Source of the DNA: Proteobacteria bacterium UBA7415
GTDB lineage: Bacteria > Pseudomonadota > Gammaproteobacteria > Arenicellales > Arenicellaceae
Direction: 5' to 3'
Assembly: GCA_002470515.1 (NCBI GenBank)
Contig: DKML01000016.1
Span: 62,001 to 126,000, forward strand
Length of the DNA stretch: 64,000 bases
Part shown: positions 19,926 to 29,490 of the stretch, piece after piece
How positions within the stretch are numbered: position 1 is the stretch's first letter
Layout of the letters: every line of letters starts with the position of its first letter
Program-made: the position numbers and the translations under genes
The notes under the pieces: model-generated
What the model was told of the DNA's origin: nothing
Seen by the model: only the letters and a program-made list of their open reading frames with translations
Database searches by the model: none

Positions 19926-19958
19926 GTATCAGACATAAGCCCAAGCGCATTAGACATA
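19926..19958. promoter_or_regulatory. Candidate AraC-type operator: direct repeat spaced 21 bp
   Basis: GTATCAGACATA (19926-19937) and GCATTAGACATA (19947-19958) match at 10 of 12 positions. Their starts are 21 bp apart, two helical turns, as expected for an AraC-family protein contacting one face of DNA. They lie 54-86 bp upstream of the araC-type gene and about 110 bp before the YHS gene. Confidence 0.45.
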
Positions 19959-20067
19959 GCTACTCTGCCAGCAAACTTACACAATATATCCATAGCGCTG
20001 AATCAGAAGCTTTTAACTCTCTGACCAGCGTTAACAATAACTCACACCAACCAACATAAACCCTACT

Positions 20068-20541
20068 ATGAACACAACACAGAAAACTATTTCTACCTTC
20101 GTCCTAGCACTCGCCTTTTTGTTTGCAGCTTTAGCAAATGCAGGCTCCGCACATGTTGACGTTGACGAGCAAGGCGTAATCCTTGCTGGCCATGATGCCG
20201 TAGCCTACTTTACTGAAAATGCAGCCGTAGCGGGTAGCCCTGAATTTACTGCCACTCATAATGGTGCTGTTTACCAATTCAAAAGCGCGCAAAACCGAGA
20301 CCTTTTCAACGCAAAGCCCGACTACTACGCTCCTCAGTTCGGTGGTTTTTGTGCATACGGAACTGTATTTGGTAAGAAATTTGCGGTAGACGGAAAAGCG
20401 TTTGAAGTTGTCGATAACAAGCTCTATGTAAATAAGAACTTGGATGTCTACGAAAGCTGGCAAGAAGATAAGATTGAAAACATCGAAGCTGCAAATATCA
20501 AATGGCCTAACATTGTAAATACACCAGCATCTAAGCTTTAA
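20068..20541 (+). CDS. Exported YHS-domain protein
   Basis: The 157-residue product has a signal peptide (about 1-25, ending NAGSA) and a YHS domain. The domain shows LAGHDAVAYFTE, GAVYQFKSAQNRDLFNAKPDYYAPQFGGFCAYG and a C-terminal DVYESWQEDK. YHS proteins of this exported type are often linked to metal handling, but the function is not established. A strong terminator follows, so it is a single-gene unit. It is divergent from the AraC regulator, which may control it. Confidence 0.88.
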   Translation: MNTTQKTISTFVLALAFLFAALANAGSAHVDVDEQGVILAGHDAVAYFTENAAVAGSPEFTATHNGAVYQFKSAQNRDLFNAKPDYYAPQFGGFCAYGTVFGKKFAVDGKAFEVVDNKLYVNKNLDVYESWQEDKIENIEAANIKWPNIVNTPASKL

Positions 20542-20599
20542 AACGACATCACGATCAGCAACTGATAAGACTGTAGAGTCGTATCAGAGCCATGCAAAG

Positions 20600-20630
20600 G
20601 TAGACCGAGTTCGCTTGGTCTGCTTTTTTT
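20600..20630 (+). terminator. Rho-independent terminator after the YHS gene
   Basis: A stem AGACCGAG/CTTGGTCT (20602-20609 and 20614-20621, one wobble pair) closed by a TTCG-type tetraloop is followed by seven T residues. Confidence 0.88.
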
Positions 20631-20744
20631 AATGAGTTCAAGATCATTAGCCTCGCAATCGCTCCCAAAAAGAGCTCTCAGCCCCGATTCACGGCAATTT
20701 CTAACCATTTCGTCTCCCTTTGTAAAGCACTCCTACAGGGCTCA

Positions 20745-23576
20745 ATGGTAAACTTGAAGCAGATTAAATTAACCTTAAAACAAGTCGTGAATTCAGAACC
20801 CTCTGTGAGCCAACAACCCAAACTAGGCGGCATAGCTGCAAACGCTAAAATCCTACCAGATCTTCTAGGAGAAGTAATCTTAGAACAAGAAGGCGAAACT
20901 GTATTCGCCGCGGTAGAGCTACTCCGCCGAGGGTTTATTGAACATCGTAAAGAACCCAACGAAGAAAAACTGCAGATGCTGTTAACCGAGATCGAAAAGC
21001 TCGATGGCATCGCGATAGAACGCGTTATTCATGCGTTTAGTACTTTCTTTCATCTCACCAATATTAGTGAAGAACTCGATGCGCATACACAACGGCATCA
21101 AGAGGAAGAGCACAATGACACTTGGCCAAACTCCTTCGAAGATACTTTTCGACATTTAAGGAAAAATGGTCACACATTAGAGGAAGTACTGACTTTATTG
21201 CAGCGGGTAAATTACTACCCAACGTTTACGGCTCATCCGACTGAAGCAAAACGACCACTCGTACTTGAAGCACTGCAACGTATTCAGCAAGAATACAAAG
21301 TTGGCAATGCGCCCGTCAGCTCTGCTGTAGAGCGAGCTCAGTCACGTCACCGACTCAAGGCGATGATCCAGATTTTCTGGAAGACAGATGCAGTTCGAGC
21401 GAACAAACCAACCGTATTCGACGAAGTCGATAACGCCGTTTATTATTTCAAGCAAAGTATTTTTGCGGCGCTACCCAACATTTATCGTGCTTTAGAAAGC
21501 GCCTTAAAAAGCGTATACCCTGAAGCTCGGGGGCGCGACATCGAAGTGCCTAAGTTGATTCAATTTGGCACGTGGGTTGGCGGAGACCGTGACGGCAATC
21601 CTTTTGTTACGGCCAGTATCACGCGTCAAGCTTTATGGATGCAGCACATTGCAATTCTGGAGGAATACATCTCTCGGGTTACCCACTTGGCTAATTTACT
21701 CACACACAGCATTGATCAAGTCAAATTGTCAGACGAATTGCAACAAGCTATTCGTTCAGACAAAACTGTATTCGAGAAGCACTTCGATACTCGCAGTAAC
21801 AATGAACCCTACCGCCAAAGGTTAGAGTTTATTGCGCTTCGCCTTAAACGTACGCGCGCTTACGCGCAAAAGCAGCTCGAAGGCAAAGCTTCAGAACGCA
21901 ACGCATTGTGCTACGTAAACCAACAATCCTTGCGCCGCGATTTAGTCCTTATCAAAGACTCATTGGCATCACATGGCGAAGACAATTTGTCTCGCGGCAG
22001 CTTGCGCGACTTGCTCATTCTACTGGATTGTTTTGGCTTTAATTTGGCACGCATGGACGTGCGACAAGAATCAACATTGCACTCTCAAGCCATTGCTGAA
22101 ATGGCCAATAACTTGGCTGAGCCAATCGACTACCTTGCGATGGACGAATCCGTGCGCCAGGAGTGGTTAACCGCACAGTTAAATAGCCGAGACTCTTTGA
22201 TTTTTGATCGTAGCCAGATCACGTTGCAGTCCGCCGAAGTGTTGGATGTGTTTGTGTTAATGAAGCAAATGCACCAAGAAATATCGTCAAAATGCTTTGG
22301 CAGCTACATTATTTCGATGACTCACGAGGCAAGCCACTTGCTTGAAGTGGCCGTGCTGGCAAAGCAAGCCGGCCTTATAAAGCATGAAGGTGACGGCTTA
22401 GTCAGCCATCTTCATATCGCTCCGTTGTTCGAAACAGTAAAAGATCTTGAGCATGCTGAGCCCACTCTGGATGCCCTATTTTCCAACCCAAGCTACCGCC
22501 AACTCTTAGACTTTAATGATGATACACAAGAAGTAATGCTTGGGTATTCAGATTCTTGTAAAGACGGCGGGATTTTGGCCTCTAGCTGGAACCTGTACAA
22601 AGCACAGCAACATATTGTAAGCATCACCGACCGGCACTCTGTAGGCTGCTTAATGTTTCATGGCCGTGGCGGTACTATTGGTCGTGGTGGTGGCCCTACT
22701 CATGAATCTATATTGAGTCAACCAAGCGGCTCAGTTCGAGGACAAATCAAGTTCACCGAACAAGGCGAAGTACTGTCATTTAAGTACAACTTTCAAGAAA
22801 CTGCCGAATACGAACTAACCGTCGGTCTAACCGGCCTGATTAAGGCGAGCATACATACAGAGTTACAGAAAGAACCCGCAGAGTTCGCGCAAATGATGGA
22901 CCAACTAGTGACGTTTGGTGAAAATGAGTTCCGCTCTCTCACCGACGACAACTTGGGAACAATGCGTTATTTTTACGAGACTACCCCTTCGCAAGAAATC
23001 GGCTTACTGAACATAGGGTCGCGGCCATCACATCGCAAGAAACAGGACTACAGCAAAAGCTCAATTCGAGCCATTGGCTGGGTCTTTGGTTGGTCGCAAT
23101 CGCGTCAAAACATTCCGGGATGGTACGGACTGGGTCATGCGCTGAGCACCGCCATTGATGCCGGTGGTTTAGAAACGCTACAGACCATGGCAAGAGACTG
23201 GCGATACTTTAAAAACTTTATTTCTAACTCACAAATGGTGGTTCTCAAGACCGACCAAACAGTTGCTAAGCATTACAGTTCACTGTGTTCTGACCAAGCT
23301 CTAGCTGAACTCACCTATGGGCGAATGCGCGATGAATTTGAGAGTGCGGTCTCTGCAATCAGGAGGGTGACCGGGCTTAAGGAAATGATGGCTGACTACC
23401 CACGCATCGGTCAATCTGTGCGCTGGCGTAATGCCTATTTAGATCCACTCAATTATATTCAAATCAGTTTATTGGATCGCTTAAGTAAGAGTGAAAACCG
23501 GCTTGAGTCCCCATGGCTGAAACCTACCTTGAGTAGTATAAACGGCATCGCAACGGGTCTAAGAAACACCGGCTAG
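20745..23576 (+). CDS. ppc: Phosphoenolpyruvate carboxylase
   Basis: Makes oxaloacetate from PEP and bicarbonate, topping up the TCA cycle. The 943-residue product has catalytic His164 in FTAHPTEA, and the segments VGGDRDGNPFVT, MLGYSDSCKDGG and GRGGTIGRGGGPTHE, which carry the catalytic histidine and arginines. It is somewhat longer than the 883-residue E. coli enzyme, mainly at the N-terminus. The ATG at 20745 is preceded only by a weak ribosome-binding site, so the exact start is less certain than the identity. Confidence 0.97.
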   Translation: MVNLKQIKLTLKQVVNSEPSVSQQPKLGGIAANAKILPDLLGEVILEQEGETVFAAVELLRRGFIEHRKEPNEEKLQMLLTEIEKLDGIAIERVIHAFSTFFHLTNISEELDAHTQRHQEEEHNDTWPNSFEDTFRHLRKNGHTLEEVLTLLQRVNYYPTFTAHPTEAKRPLVLEALQRIQQEYKVGNAPVSSAVERAQSRHRLKAMIQIFWKTDAVRANKPTVFDEVDNAVYYFKQSIFAALPNIYRALESALKSVYPEARGRDIEVPKLIQFGTWVGGDRDGNPFVTASITRQALWMQHIAILEEYISRVTHLANLLTHSIDQVKLSDELQQAIRSDKTVFEKHFDTRSNNEPYRQRLEFIALRLKRTRAYAQKQLEGKASERNALCYVNQQSLRRDLVLIKDSLASHGEDNLSRGSLRDLLILLDCFGFNLARMDVRQESTLHSQAIAEMANNLAEPIDYLAMDESVRQEWLTAQLNSRDSLIFDRSQITLQSAEVLDVFVLMKQMHQEISSKCFGSYIISMTHEASHLLEVAVLAKQAGLIKHEGDGLVSHLHIAPLFETVKDLEHAEPTLDALFSNPSYRQLLDFNDDTQEVMLGYSDSCKDGGILASSWNLYKAQQHIVSITDRHSVGCLMFHGRGGTIGRGGGPTHESILSQPSGSVRGQIKFTEQGEVLSFKYNFQETAEYELTVGLTGLIKASIHTELQKEPAEFAQMMDQLVTFGENEFRSLTDDNLGTMRYFYETTPSQEIGLLNIGSRPSHRKKQDYSKSSIRAIGWVFGWSQSRQNIPGWYGLGHALSTAIDAGGLETLQTMARDWRYFKNFISNSQMVVLKTDQTVAKHYSSLCSDQALAELTYGRMRDEFESAVSAIRRVTGLKEMMADYPRIGQSVRWRNAYLDPLNYIQISLLDRLSKSENRLESPWLKPTLSSINGIATGLRNTG

Positions 23577-23680
23577 GCATTAGTCACTCGACTATCGCAG
23601 CCCCTAGTGTTGCGGTCGTCAGAATACCCTTTTAAAACACAGCACCCTTTTAAGACAGCCCCCTTTTTTAAACAAAGCCA

Positions 23681-24499
23681 ATGTTAAAGCGAATACAAAC
23701 CATTGCGAACTCGTCACAGTTCGAAAACACGATACTGGGATTAATTCTTTTTACGGCATTAATCATTGGTATCGAAGCGTTTCCACAATGGATGACACCC
23801 GAGCGCGAGCAGTTGTTCGCTTTGTTTCACACATTAATTCTAGTGGCGTTTGTTGCAGAAGCTTTAATTAAGCTCATCGCGGCATGGCCGCGACCTCATC
23901 GTTATTTTGCGAGTGGTTGGAACTGTTTTGATTTCGTACTTATAGTTGTTTCGCTGCTACCGATCGCAAGTGATTTCGCTTTGTTAGGACGCGTCCTGCG
24001 TCTATTGAGAGTCTTGAGACTGATCAATGCTTTACCAGAATTACGGCTAATCGTTGAAACCTTACTACGCTCAATACCGTCGATGCTCAACATCGCAATA
24101 TTAATGGGCATTCTGTTTTTCGTTTACGCTGTGCTGGGTTTTCACTTATTTAGCGAGCACGACCCAGAGCATTGGCGTGACCTGAGTTATGCCATCCTAA
24201 CGTTATTCCGAGTTGTTACTTTGGAAGACTGGACCGACGTCATGTACACCGCCATGGAAATGTCACCTTTTTATGCCGCCTACTTCGTAAGCTTTGTAGT
24301 TATTGGCACGTTTGTGGTAGTTAATCTATTTATCGCAGTTGTAATTAACAACTTAGACGAAGCTAAACATGCGCAACTCGATAAACTTCAGCGTCCTGAC
24401 ACTCATGAACAATTGCTGAAGTCTTTAAAATCAACAAAGAACAGTATGCAAGAGCTAGAAAGACAACTACAGAAACTGAATTCCAATAACCAGACGTAA
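23681..24499 (+). CDS. Voltage-gated cation channel, single six-helix subunit (BacNav/Cav-like)
   Basis: The 272-residue protein has six membrane helices of the Ion_trans family. S4 carries Arg104, 107, 110 and 113 at every third position (RVLRLLRVLR). The pore loop reads TLEDWTD (180-186), matching in position the TLESWSM-type filter of bacterial sodium channels. After S6 the C-terminus (about 235-268) is a predicted coiled coil, as in homotetrameric bacterial channels. The acidic residues Asp183 and Asp186 suggest calcium rather than sodium selectivity. It is a single-gene unit between ppc and an unknown gene. Confidence 0.9.
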   Translation: MLKRIQTIANSSQFENTILGLILFTALIIGIEAFPQWMTPEREQLFALFHTLILVAFVAEALIKLIAAWPRPHRYFASGWNCFDFVLIVVSLLPIASDFALLGRVLRLLRVLRLINALPELRLIVETLLRSIPSMLNIAILMGILFFVYAVLGFHLFSEHDPEHWRDLSYAILTLFRVVTLEDWTDVMYTAMEMSPFYAAYFVSFVVIGTFVVVNLFIAVVINNLDEAKHAQLDKLQRPDTHEQLLKSLKSTKNSMQELERQLQKLNSNNQT

Positions 24500-24604
24500 G
24501 CGCTGAAAATATTTTGGTAAAATGCCTTGTTAACGCGAAAACCCAACATGGCAGCATTATTGGATCAATTATGCTGTTCGTAACAATTTAACAAGAACAA
24601 AACA

Positions 24605-25102
24605 ATGCAAATACTTGAGTTCGTTACATGGGAAAAAACGGTACTACCTGCGTGGAGATCAAACCATCCAGATATAGTTGCCCCAAACGAATCCATATGG
24701 ACACAATTCCCTAATGACATTATGTGGCATTCGGCGCTTATCGAGGCTGATGACATAAACAAACTTTGTTTAATCGGGTCTGTCGATTGGCTTGAAGTGT
24801 TTCAAACGTTTCGGCTATGGGATTTGTGCAAAAACTTTGCCTCTGCATTGCAATCGAACGACAAATACAAACATATCGATCGCATAAAAGCATTGCAATC
24901 ATTTTATACGACAGGTAAAACTCTCGCGCCTTTAATCGTTGTTGCGCCCGACTGCGAAGGTCCGTATGTCCTTGTCGACGGCAATCACCGTGCGAGCGCT
25001 CTTCTTCTAAACGAAATGCTAATAGGGCAAGCGGTACACATTGGCACGTCGAAAAATATTCCGGACCATGTGGAGTTTTATCAACACAGTGTGACGATGT
25101 AA
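24605..25102 (+). CDS. Uncharacterised protein with a ParB/sulfiredoxin-like DGNHRA motif
   Basis: A 165-residue cytoplasmic protein without signal or membrane segments. The run VLVDGNHRASALL (residues 122-134) resembles the DGxHR core of the ParB/Srx fold, which binds or hydrolyses nucleoside triphosphates. The preceding strand PLIVVAPD fits the same fold. The N-terminal half is rich in tryptophan and is not recognised. It lies 105 bp after the channel gene on the same strand, with no clear partner. Function unknown. Confidence 0.7.
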   Translation: MQILEFVTWEKTVLPAWRSNHPDIVAPNESIWTQFPNDIMWHSALIEADDINKLCLIGSVDWLEVFQTFRLWDLCKNFASALQSNDKYKHIDRIKALQSFYTTGKTLAPLIVVAPDCEGPYVLVDGNHRASALLLNEMLIGQAVHIGTSKNIPDHVEFYQHSVTM

Positions 25103-25145
25103 TCAGAAATGCTCACTCTGGATCTTACGGCAATCTTGGCTCAAC

Positions 25146-25895
25146 CTATTGGTGCCTTAGGCGGCCACAGTAAGAGACGAACTCCCAATATGACGTTTTT
25201 TTTATTTCAGGGTCGCCCCATACTGTCTTCACATTTTCGAACGCACGGCGCAAATACTCGTCGCCATGTTGTTGAATGTAGATCTGCACACCTGACATCG
25301 AACGATAAAGGTTAAACAGTTCGTGCAAATTGTATTCGGCGGGCATTGCGATCGCTGGCACGTCGATGGACTCGAATGGGAAATCAATATACCGATACCG
25401 ATCCCAAAGCAGTTTATTATTTGGCGCCCAAGACGACTCTATCGGCTTGAATACTTCACTTTGAATGCAGGCATCAATGTCATCATCAAAACTGTTCCAG
25501 TTATACCCCCAAGCAGCAAACACACCGCCAGGCTTTAGAACGCGTGACACCGTTTGCCAGTATTGCGGTAGATCGAACCAGTGCAACGCCTGTGCTGTAC
25601 AGACTAGATCGCAAGAATCATCAGCAAGCGCACTGTTCTCAGCGGCTCTTACCGAGTAGCTGACGTTAACAAAGGGTGCTGCGTTATCAATTTGCTGCTG
25701 GCTTAAATCCGTTGCAACAACCAGGCTAAAGTGTTTTGATAGCGCGACTGTTGCTTGTCCATTACCGCAAGCGGCCTCCCAGGCTAGCGAATTTTCAGCG
25801 CACTGTTCAAATAGAAAGTCATACCACTGTTGTGGGTACTGGGGACGTGAAACCGCGTAGGTATCTGCCTGAGTTGAAAAGAGATCTAAGCTCAT
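25146..25895 (-). CDS. Class I SAM-dependent methyltransferase
   Basis: The 249-residue product has the SAM-binding motif I WEAACGNGQATVAL (about 39-52), motif II VVATDLSQQQID and the post-motif LKPGGVFAAWGY, typical of the Methyltransf_11 type. The start MSLDLFSTQADTYAVSRPQYP is typical of small-molecule methyltransferases. The substrate is unknown. It is the last of five minus-strand genes and follows the SDR gene by 23 bp. Confidence 0.85.
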   Translation of the reverse strand: MSLDLFSTQADTYAVSRPQYPQQWYDFLFEQCAENSLAWEAACGNGQATVALSKHFSLVVATDLSQQQIDNAAPFVNVSYSVRAAENSALADDSCDLVCTAQALHWFDLPQYWQTVSRVLKPGGVFAAWGYNWNSFDDDIDACIQSEVFKPIESSWAPNNKLLWDRYRYIDFPFESIDVPAIAMPAEYNLHELFNLYRSMSGVQIYIQQHGDEYLRRAFENVKTVWGDPEIKKTSYWEFVSYCGRLRHQ

Positions 25896-25918
25896 TCGCC
25901 TTATGAAACGCGAGTCAG

Positions 25919-26668
25919 CTAACTCATTTTGGACATGGCGCGCAAACTAAACACCTTCATAAATCTAACCATAATCGCCCACGGCCACGCTGGCACAAAG
26001 TAATTGGCGCCTTCTTTTTCGATTGCTTTTAGAATGGCCTTACAACCCGTTTCTGTGTCAACCATGAAAGGCGTGGTTTTCACTTTTTCATTAATCTCGC
26101 TGCGTATAAAACCCGGATGGATTGTCGTGGTTTTAATAGGTGTATCAAGAAGGTCAATCCGAATTCCCTCGGCTAAATTGCTAACCGCTGCCTTACTAGC
26201 TGCATACACCGTCATGGCACGACGAAAACCCCGTACCGCGCTAATGGAAGAAATTATCACGAGATGACCCTCGTTACGCACTCTGAAGTGCTCTAGCGCT
26301 GCCTCACATTGTGCTATCGCTGAGACGAAGTTAGTGATGGCAGTTTGCTTATTTGCATGAAAATAACCTGTGCCTATTGATGCACCCTTACCCATACCAG
26401 CATTAACGATAACTCGATCTATATGCCCAAGGTCTCCTATGAATAGCTTAAACACATCAAACACCTGATCGTGATTATTAACATCTAACTCACGAATCGA
26501 GACCGTTATATCAGGGTTGATGCTCAAGCAATCAGCCTTCAATGATTCAAGCCGATCCATACGCCTAGCACAGAGTGCAAGATTACGCCCTTGACCGGCA
26601 TACAGCTTTGCCATCATTTCACCCAGGCCAGAACTGGCGCCAGTAATTAAAATATTCTGTCTACTCAT
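25919..26668 (-). CDS. Short-chain dehydrogenase/reductase (SDR)
   Basis: The 249-residue classical SDR has the cofactor motif TGASSGLG (9-16), NAG (89-91), catalytic Ser140 or Ser141, and Tyr155-Lys159 in YAASK. The basic residues ARR after the second strand suggest NADPH. The substrate is unknown. It lies within a minus-strand run with a histidine phosphatase, an APH-like kinase and a second SDR, a set often seen near acyl-CoA metabolism genes. Confidence 0.88.
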   Translation of the reverse strand: MSRQNILITGASSGLGEMMAKLYAGQGRNLALCARRMDRLESLKADCLSINPDITVSIRELDVNNHDQVFDVFKLFIGDLGHIDRVIVNAGMGKGASIGTGYFHANKQTAITNFVSAIAQCEAALEHFRVRNEGHLVIISSISAVRGFRRAMTVYAASKAAVSNLAEGIRIDLLDTPIKTTTIHPGFIRSEINEKVKTTPFMVDTETGCKAILKAIEKEGANYFVPAWPWAIMVRFMKVFSLRAMSKMS

Positions 26669-26730
26669 AATTATCTCTACCTTCTAAATAATTCTATAAC
26701 TTCGTTCGTTTCAGCACGCATTAAACCAAT

Positions 26731-27453
26731 TTATTTATACGTAAGAAACTGCTTTAATTCAGGCAACTCAAAGTGCACATGGTCGTTCAATGTCGCGACA
26801 AACAGTCTATCTTTACTCACCACTAGCTTGGTGATCGCGCAATTCATGAGCGTCCAGTTCATGTGCATCATTTTGTCACTAGACACGCCTAAAAGTGCTT
26901 GCGCGATAACTGAGATAACGCCACCAGAAGTAAACACGGCAACGTTTTTTAATCTTGCCCCACCGCCAGAGTCGTTCGAACGCGCGCGTTCAACGATATT
27001 ATTGAGTGCGTCGTGTATCCGCTGTTGGTAATACGGCCAAGACTCAACATAGTCAGAATCGTATTGTCCGCTCATCCAACGATTCATCGCTTTATTTAGT
27101 GCATCTTCAAATGCCTGTTTCGGGTTTTGCTGACGAGCTATAAACTTACTTATAGCTTGAGCTGACACAAAGTCATCGCCAATACCGCGCAAAATATCAT
27201 CGTGATCGTACTCATTCCAACCACCTTCCTGCCAGACCTCAGGTTGCGCAGATGGAAACGCTTGGAGGCATCCATCGGCGGTCTGCTGGTGGCGTTGCAT
27301 GGTTCCGGTAACAACACAATCGAACCCTTCGATTCGTCGCGCTAATGACTGACCTACAATTTTGGCTTGTTCATGACCCAAACTCGATAACTGATCATAG
27401 TCGTCCTGACCAAAAGAAGCCTGCCCATGTCGAATTAAATAGATACTCGCCAT
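26731..27453 (-). CDS. Histidine phosphatase family protein (phosphoglycerate mutase-like)
   Basis: The 240-residue product begins IYLIRHGQASFG, with the phospho-accepting His9 in the RHG motif. The later GGVISVIAQALLG region matches the second histidine-phosphatase motif in general form, but the residue there needs alignment. It is probably a phosphatase rather than a mutase. The neighbour 21 bp upstream is the APH-like gene, so they are likely co-transcribed. The substrate is unknown. Confidence 0.83.
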   Translation of the reverse strand: MASIYLIRHGQASFGQDDYDQLSSLGHEQAKIVGQSLARRIEGFDCVVTGTMQRHQQTADGCLQAFPSAQPEVWQEGGWNEYDHDDILRGIGDDFVSAQAISKFIARQQNPKQAFEDALNKAMNRWMSGQYDSDYVESWPYYQQRIHDALNNIVERARSNDSGGGARLKNVAVFTSGGVISVIAQALLGVSSDKMMHMNWTLMNCAITKLVVSKDRLFVATLNDHVHFELPELKQFLTYK

Positions 27454-27474
27454 ATCTCTAACTCCCGTCCTAAG

Positions 27475-28536
27475 CTATGCTTTAATTGCTTTGCGACAAC
27501 GGTGCATCAGGTAGTGCACCATTACCCACATATTCTTGAACGCAGGATTGCGCGTTTGTTTGTGATAGTAGCGAAAGTAAATTTGCTGAATTATCCCGGC
27601 CAATCGGAATAAGCCATACACCTCGTAAAAACGCATGTCGTTAGGCGCATAGCCTGTTTTGTCGAGGTAATAGCTGATCACCTCTTCGCGATTGAGCATG
27701 CCTTTCATATGGGTTGGTTGGCGACGCATAAATTGAGCTAAACGATCATCGCCCGCTTCTGTCCAATAGGCTAGGCTATTGCCGAGATCCATCAATGGGT
27801 CGCCTAAAGTCGCAAGTTCCCAGTCGAGCACCCCAATTACTTCAGTAGGGTCTTCCCCACTCAACACTACATTATCAAAACGAAAGTCATTGTGCGTAAG
27901 GCAGATAATCTCTTTGTCAGGCAAATTATCTTCTAACCAGCTCATTACCGGTTTACCAGTGGGTACATTCCACGTTTTAGCATCTTGGTAACGTTTGATC
28001 CAGCCACTAATCTGGCGCTCGGTATATCCCTCCCCTTTAGCAAGATGGTCCAAGCCAGCGCTCTTGTAATCAACTTGATGCAATTCAATCAGGCTATCCA
28101 ACACATTAAGACAGAGTGTACGAACTTGGGACTCAGATAGATCAACGCCACGTGGCATGTGCTTACGGGGAATAATGCCAGTGAGCTTTTCCATCACGTA
28201 GAATTCCGTGCCTATCAGAGATGGGTCCTCTGAGTGCGCTAGCATGGTAGGCACGTAACGATAAACTGGTTTCAGTGCAGCTTGTAGACGATGCTCTCGC
28301 CCCATGTCATGTGCCCCTTTAGCTTTAGTACCTGTGGGTGCTCGACGTAATACTATTTCACGATTTTGGTACGTCAGACAGTACGTCCAGTTTGAAGCAC
28401 CTCCTGAATATTGAGTGACTTGAGGTTCGTCTTCAAGACCAGCGATTTGGCTCTTTAGCCAAGGCCCTAAGCGCTCTAAATCTAATTCTTCGCCCTCGCG
28501 TACTTGCGCGCCACGATCCAGTGTTTGCTCACTCAT
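27475..28536 (-). CDS. APH-like phosphotransferase (ACAD10/11 N-domain type)
   Basis: The 353-residue product has the aminoglycoside-phosphotransferase kinase fold. The catalytic loop is LTHNDFRFDNVV and the metal-binding motif is GVLDWELATLGDPLMDLG. The form THNDFR with DWE is typical of bacterial relatives of the kinase domain in ACAD10/ACAD11, which help break down hydroxy fatty acids. It is not a credible antibiotic-resistance gene. It lies within a cluster with two SDRs and a histidine phosphatase. Confidence 0.87.
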   Translation of the reverse strand: MSEQTLDRGAQVREGEELDLERLGPWLKSQIAGLEDEPQVTQYSGGASNWTYCLTYQNREIVLRRAPTGTKAKGAHDMGREHRLQAALKPVYRYVPTMLAHSEDPSLIGTEFYVMEKLTGIIPRKHMPRGVDLSESQVRTLCLNVLDSLIELHQVDYKSAGLDHLAKGEGYTERQISGWIKRYQDAKTWNVPTGKPVMSWLEDNLPDKEIICLTHNDFRFDNVVLSGEDPTEVIGVLDWELATLGDPLMDLGNSLAYWTEAGDDRLAQFMRRQPTHMKGMLNREEVISYYLDKTGYAPNDMRFYEVYGLFRLAGIIQQIYFRYYHKQTRNPAFKNMWVMVHYLMHRCRKAIKA

Positions 28537-28616
28537 TTACTATTCTCTATCTGATTTGTATGCGATCGTATTGTCGATGAAATAAAGTCTGTACGGAGAT
28601 ATTGTCTCAACCCACT

Positions 28617-29441
28617 TTACTTGCTCGCATTAATCGAAAACTTTGCCATACGTTTTTTAACAATGCGTAAATACCATGCATTAGGCAGAAGCCGTTTGAG
28701 CATATGTGCTCGGCGACCGTCTTTATGAGTCAGTATCATAAACTCGCGCGCCTCATTAGCCGTGACAATTTGCTCGGCAATCGAATCGGCTGTTACGTCA
28801 GACTCACCCACCATCTTGTTGACCAACGCGCGCATGCCATCCTGCTCAGTACGCAACGAACGATGTAAGTTAGTTGCAAAAAACGCTGGGCAAACCACCG
28901 AAACATGAATGTTCTCAGGCGCGAGTTCAAAATGAGCTCCTTCGGCAAAAGTAATCAACCCTGCCTTAGTCACGCTGTAACTCCCCATATGACCAACAGG
29001 GGTAAGCCCTGCTTGCGAAGCGATATTAATAATTGACCTATGGTATGCGTTTGAATGTCTGATCAAAGGCAAAATAGCCTGAGTCATCCTGATCTGGCCT
29101 AATAAGTTTATGTCAATTGCCCACTGCCACTGCTCGATGGATTCCGAATCAAGCGAACCGGCCGTAGCGACCCCTGCATTATTGATTAAGACATCAACGG
29201 ACTGCCAACGGCTTTGTAAACTTGCAACCAATGCATCTACACTGCTTTGAGAAGAGATATCACATTCCTCAAAAAATGCAGTGCCTTGGGTCTGGTCAAT
29301 TAACTCGACCGTTTGATCGCCGGCCTCGCGGTCTTTATCAGCAACGCAAACGTCGCATCCGCGCAGCGCATAATGAAGAGCCAGTGCTCGACCCAAGCCT
29401 GAGCCGGCACCTGTTATTAGTATATTTTTCATACGCTCCAC
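28617..29441 (-). CDS. Short-chain dehydrogenase/reductase (SDR), second copy
   Basis: The 274-residue classical SDR has TGAGSGLG (10-17), NNAG (87-90), Ser142 and Tyr155-Lys159 in YSVTK. An acidic Asp35 after strand 2 favours NAD. The C-terminal basic helix is longer than usual and may touch membrane. It is only distantly related to the SDR at 25919-26668. It is first in the five-gene minus-strand run that continues to the methyltransferase. The substrate is unknown. Confidence 0.87.
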   Translation of the reverse strand: MERMKNILITGAGSGLGRALALHYALRGCDVCVADKDREAGDQTVELIDQTQGTAFFEECDISSQSSVDALVASLQSRWQSVDVLINNAGVATAGSLDSESIEQWQWAIDINLLGQIRMTQAILPLIRHSNAYHRSIINIASQAGLTPVGHMGSYSVTKAGLITFAEGAHFELAPENIHVSVVCPAFFATNLHRSLRTEQDGMRALVNKMVGESDVTADSIAEQIVTANEAREFMILTHKDGRRAHMLKRLLPNAWYLRIVKKRMAKFSINASK

Positions 29442-29490
29442 TTTAGCTTAATCATCAATTGCAAACAGCTCTATTGGCAAATAGAGGACA

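Noticed and set aside
27475..28536. Aminoglycoside-resistance kinase
   Set aside because: The DWELATLGDPL form and neighbouring SDR genes fit the ACAD10/11-type family, not resistance enzymes.
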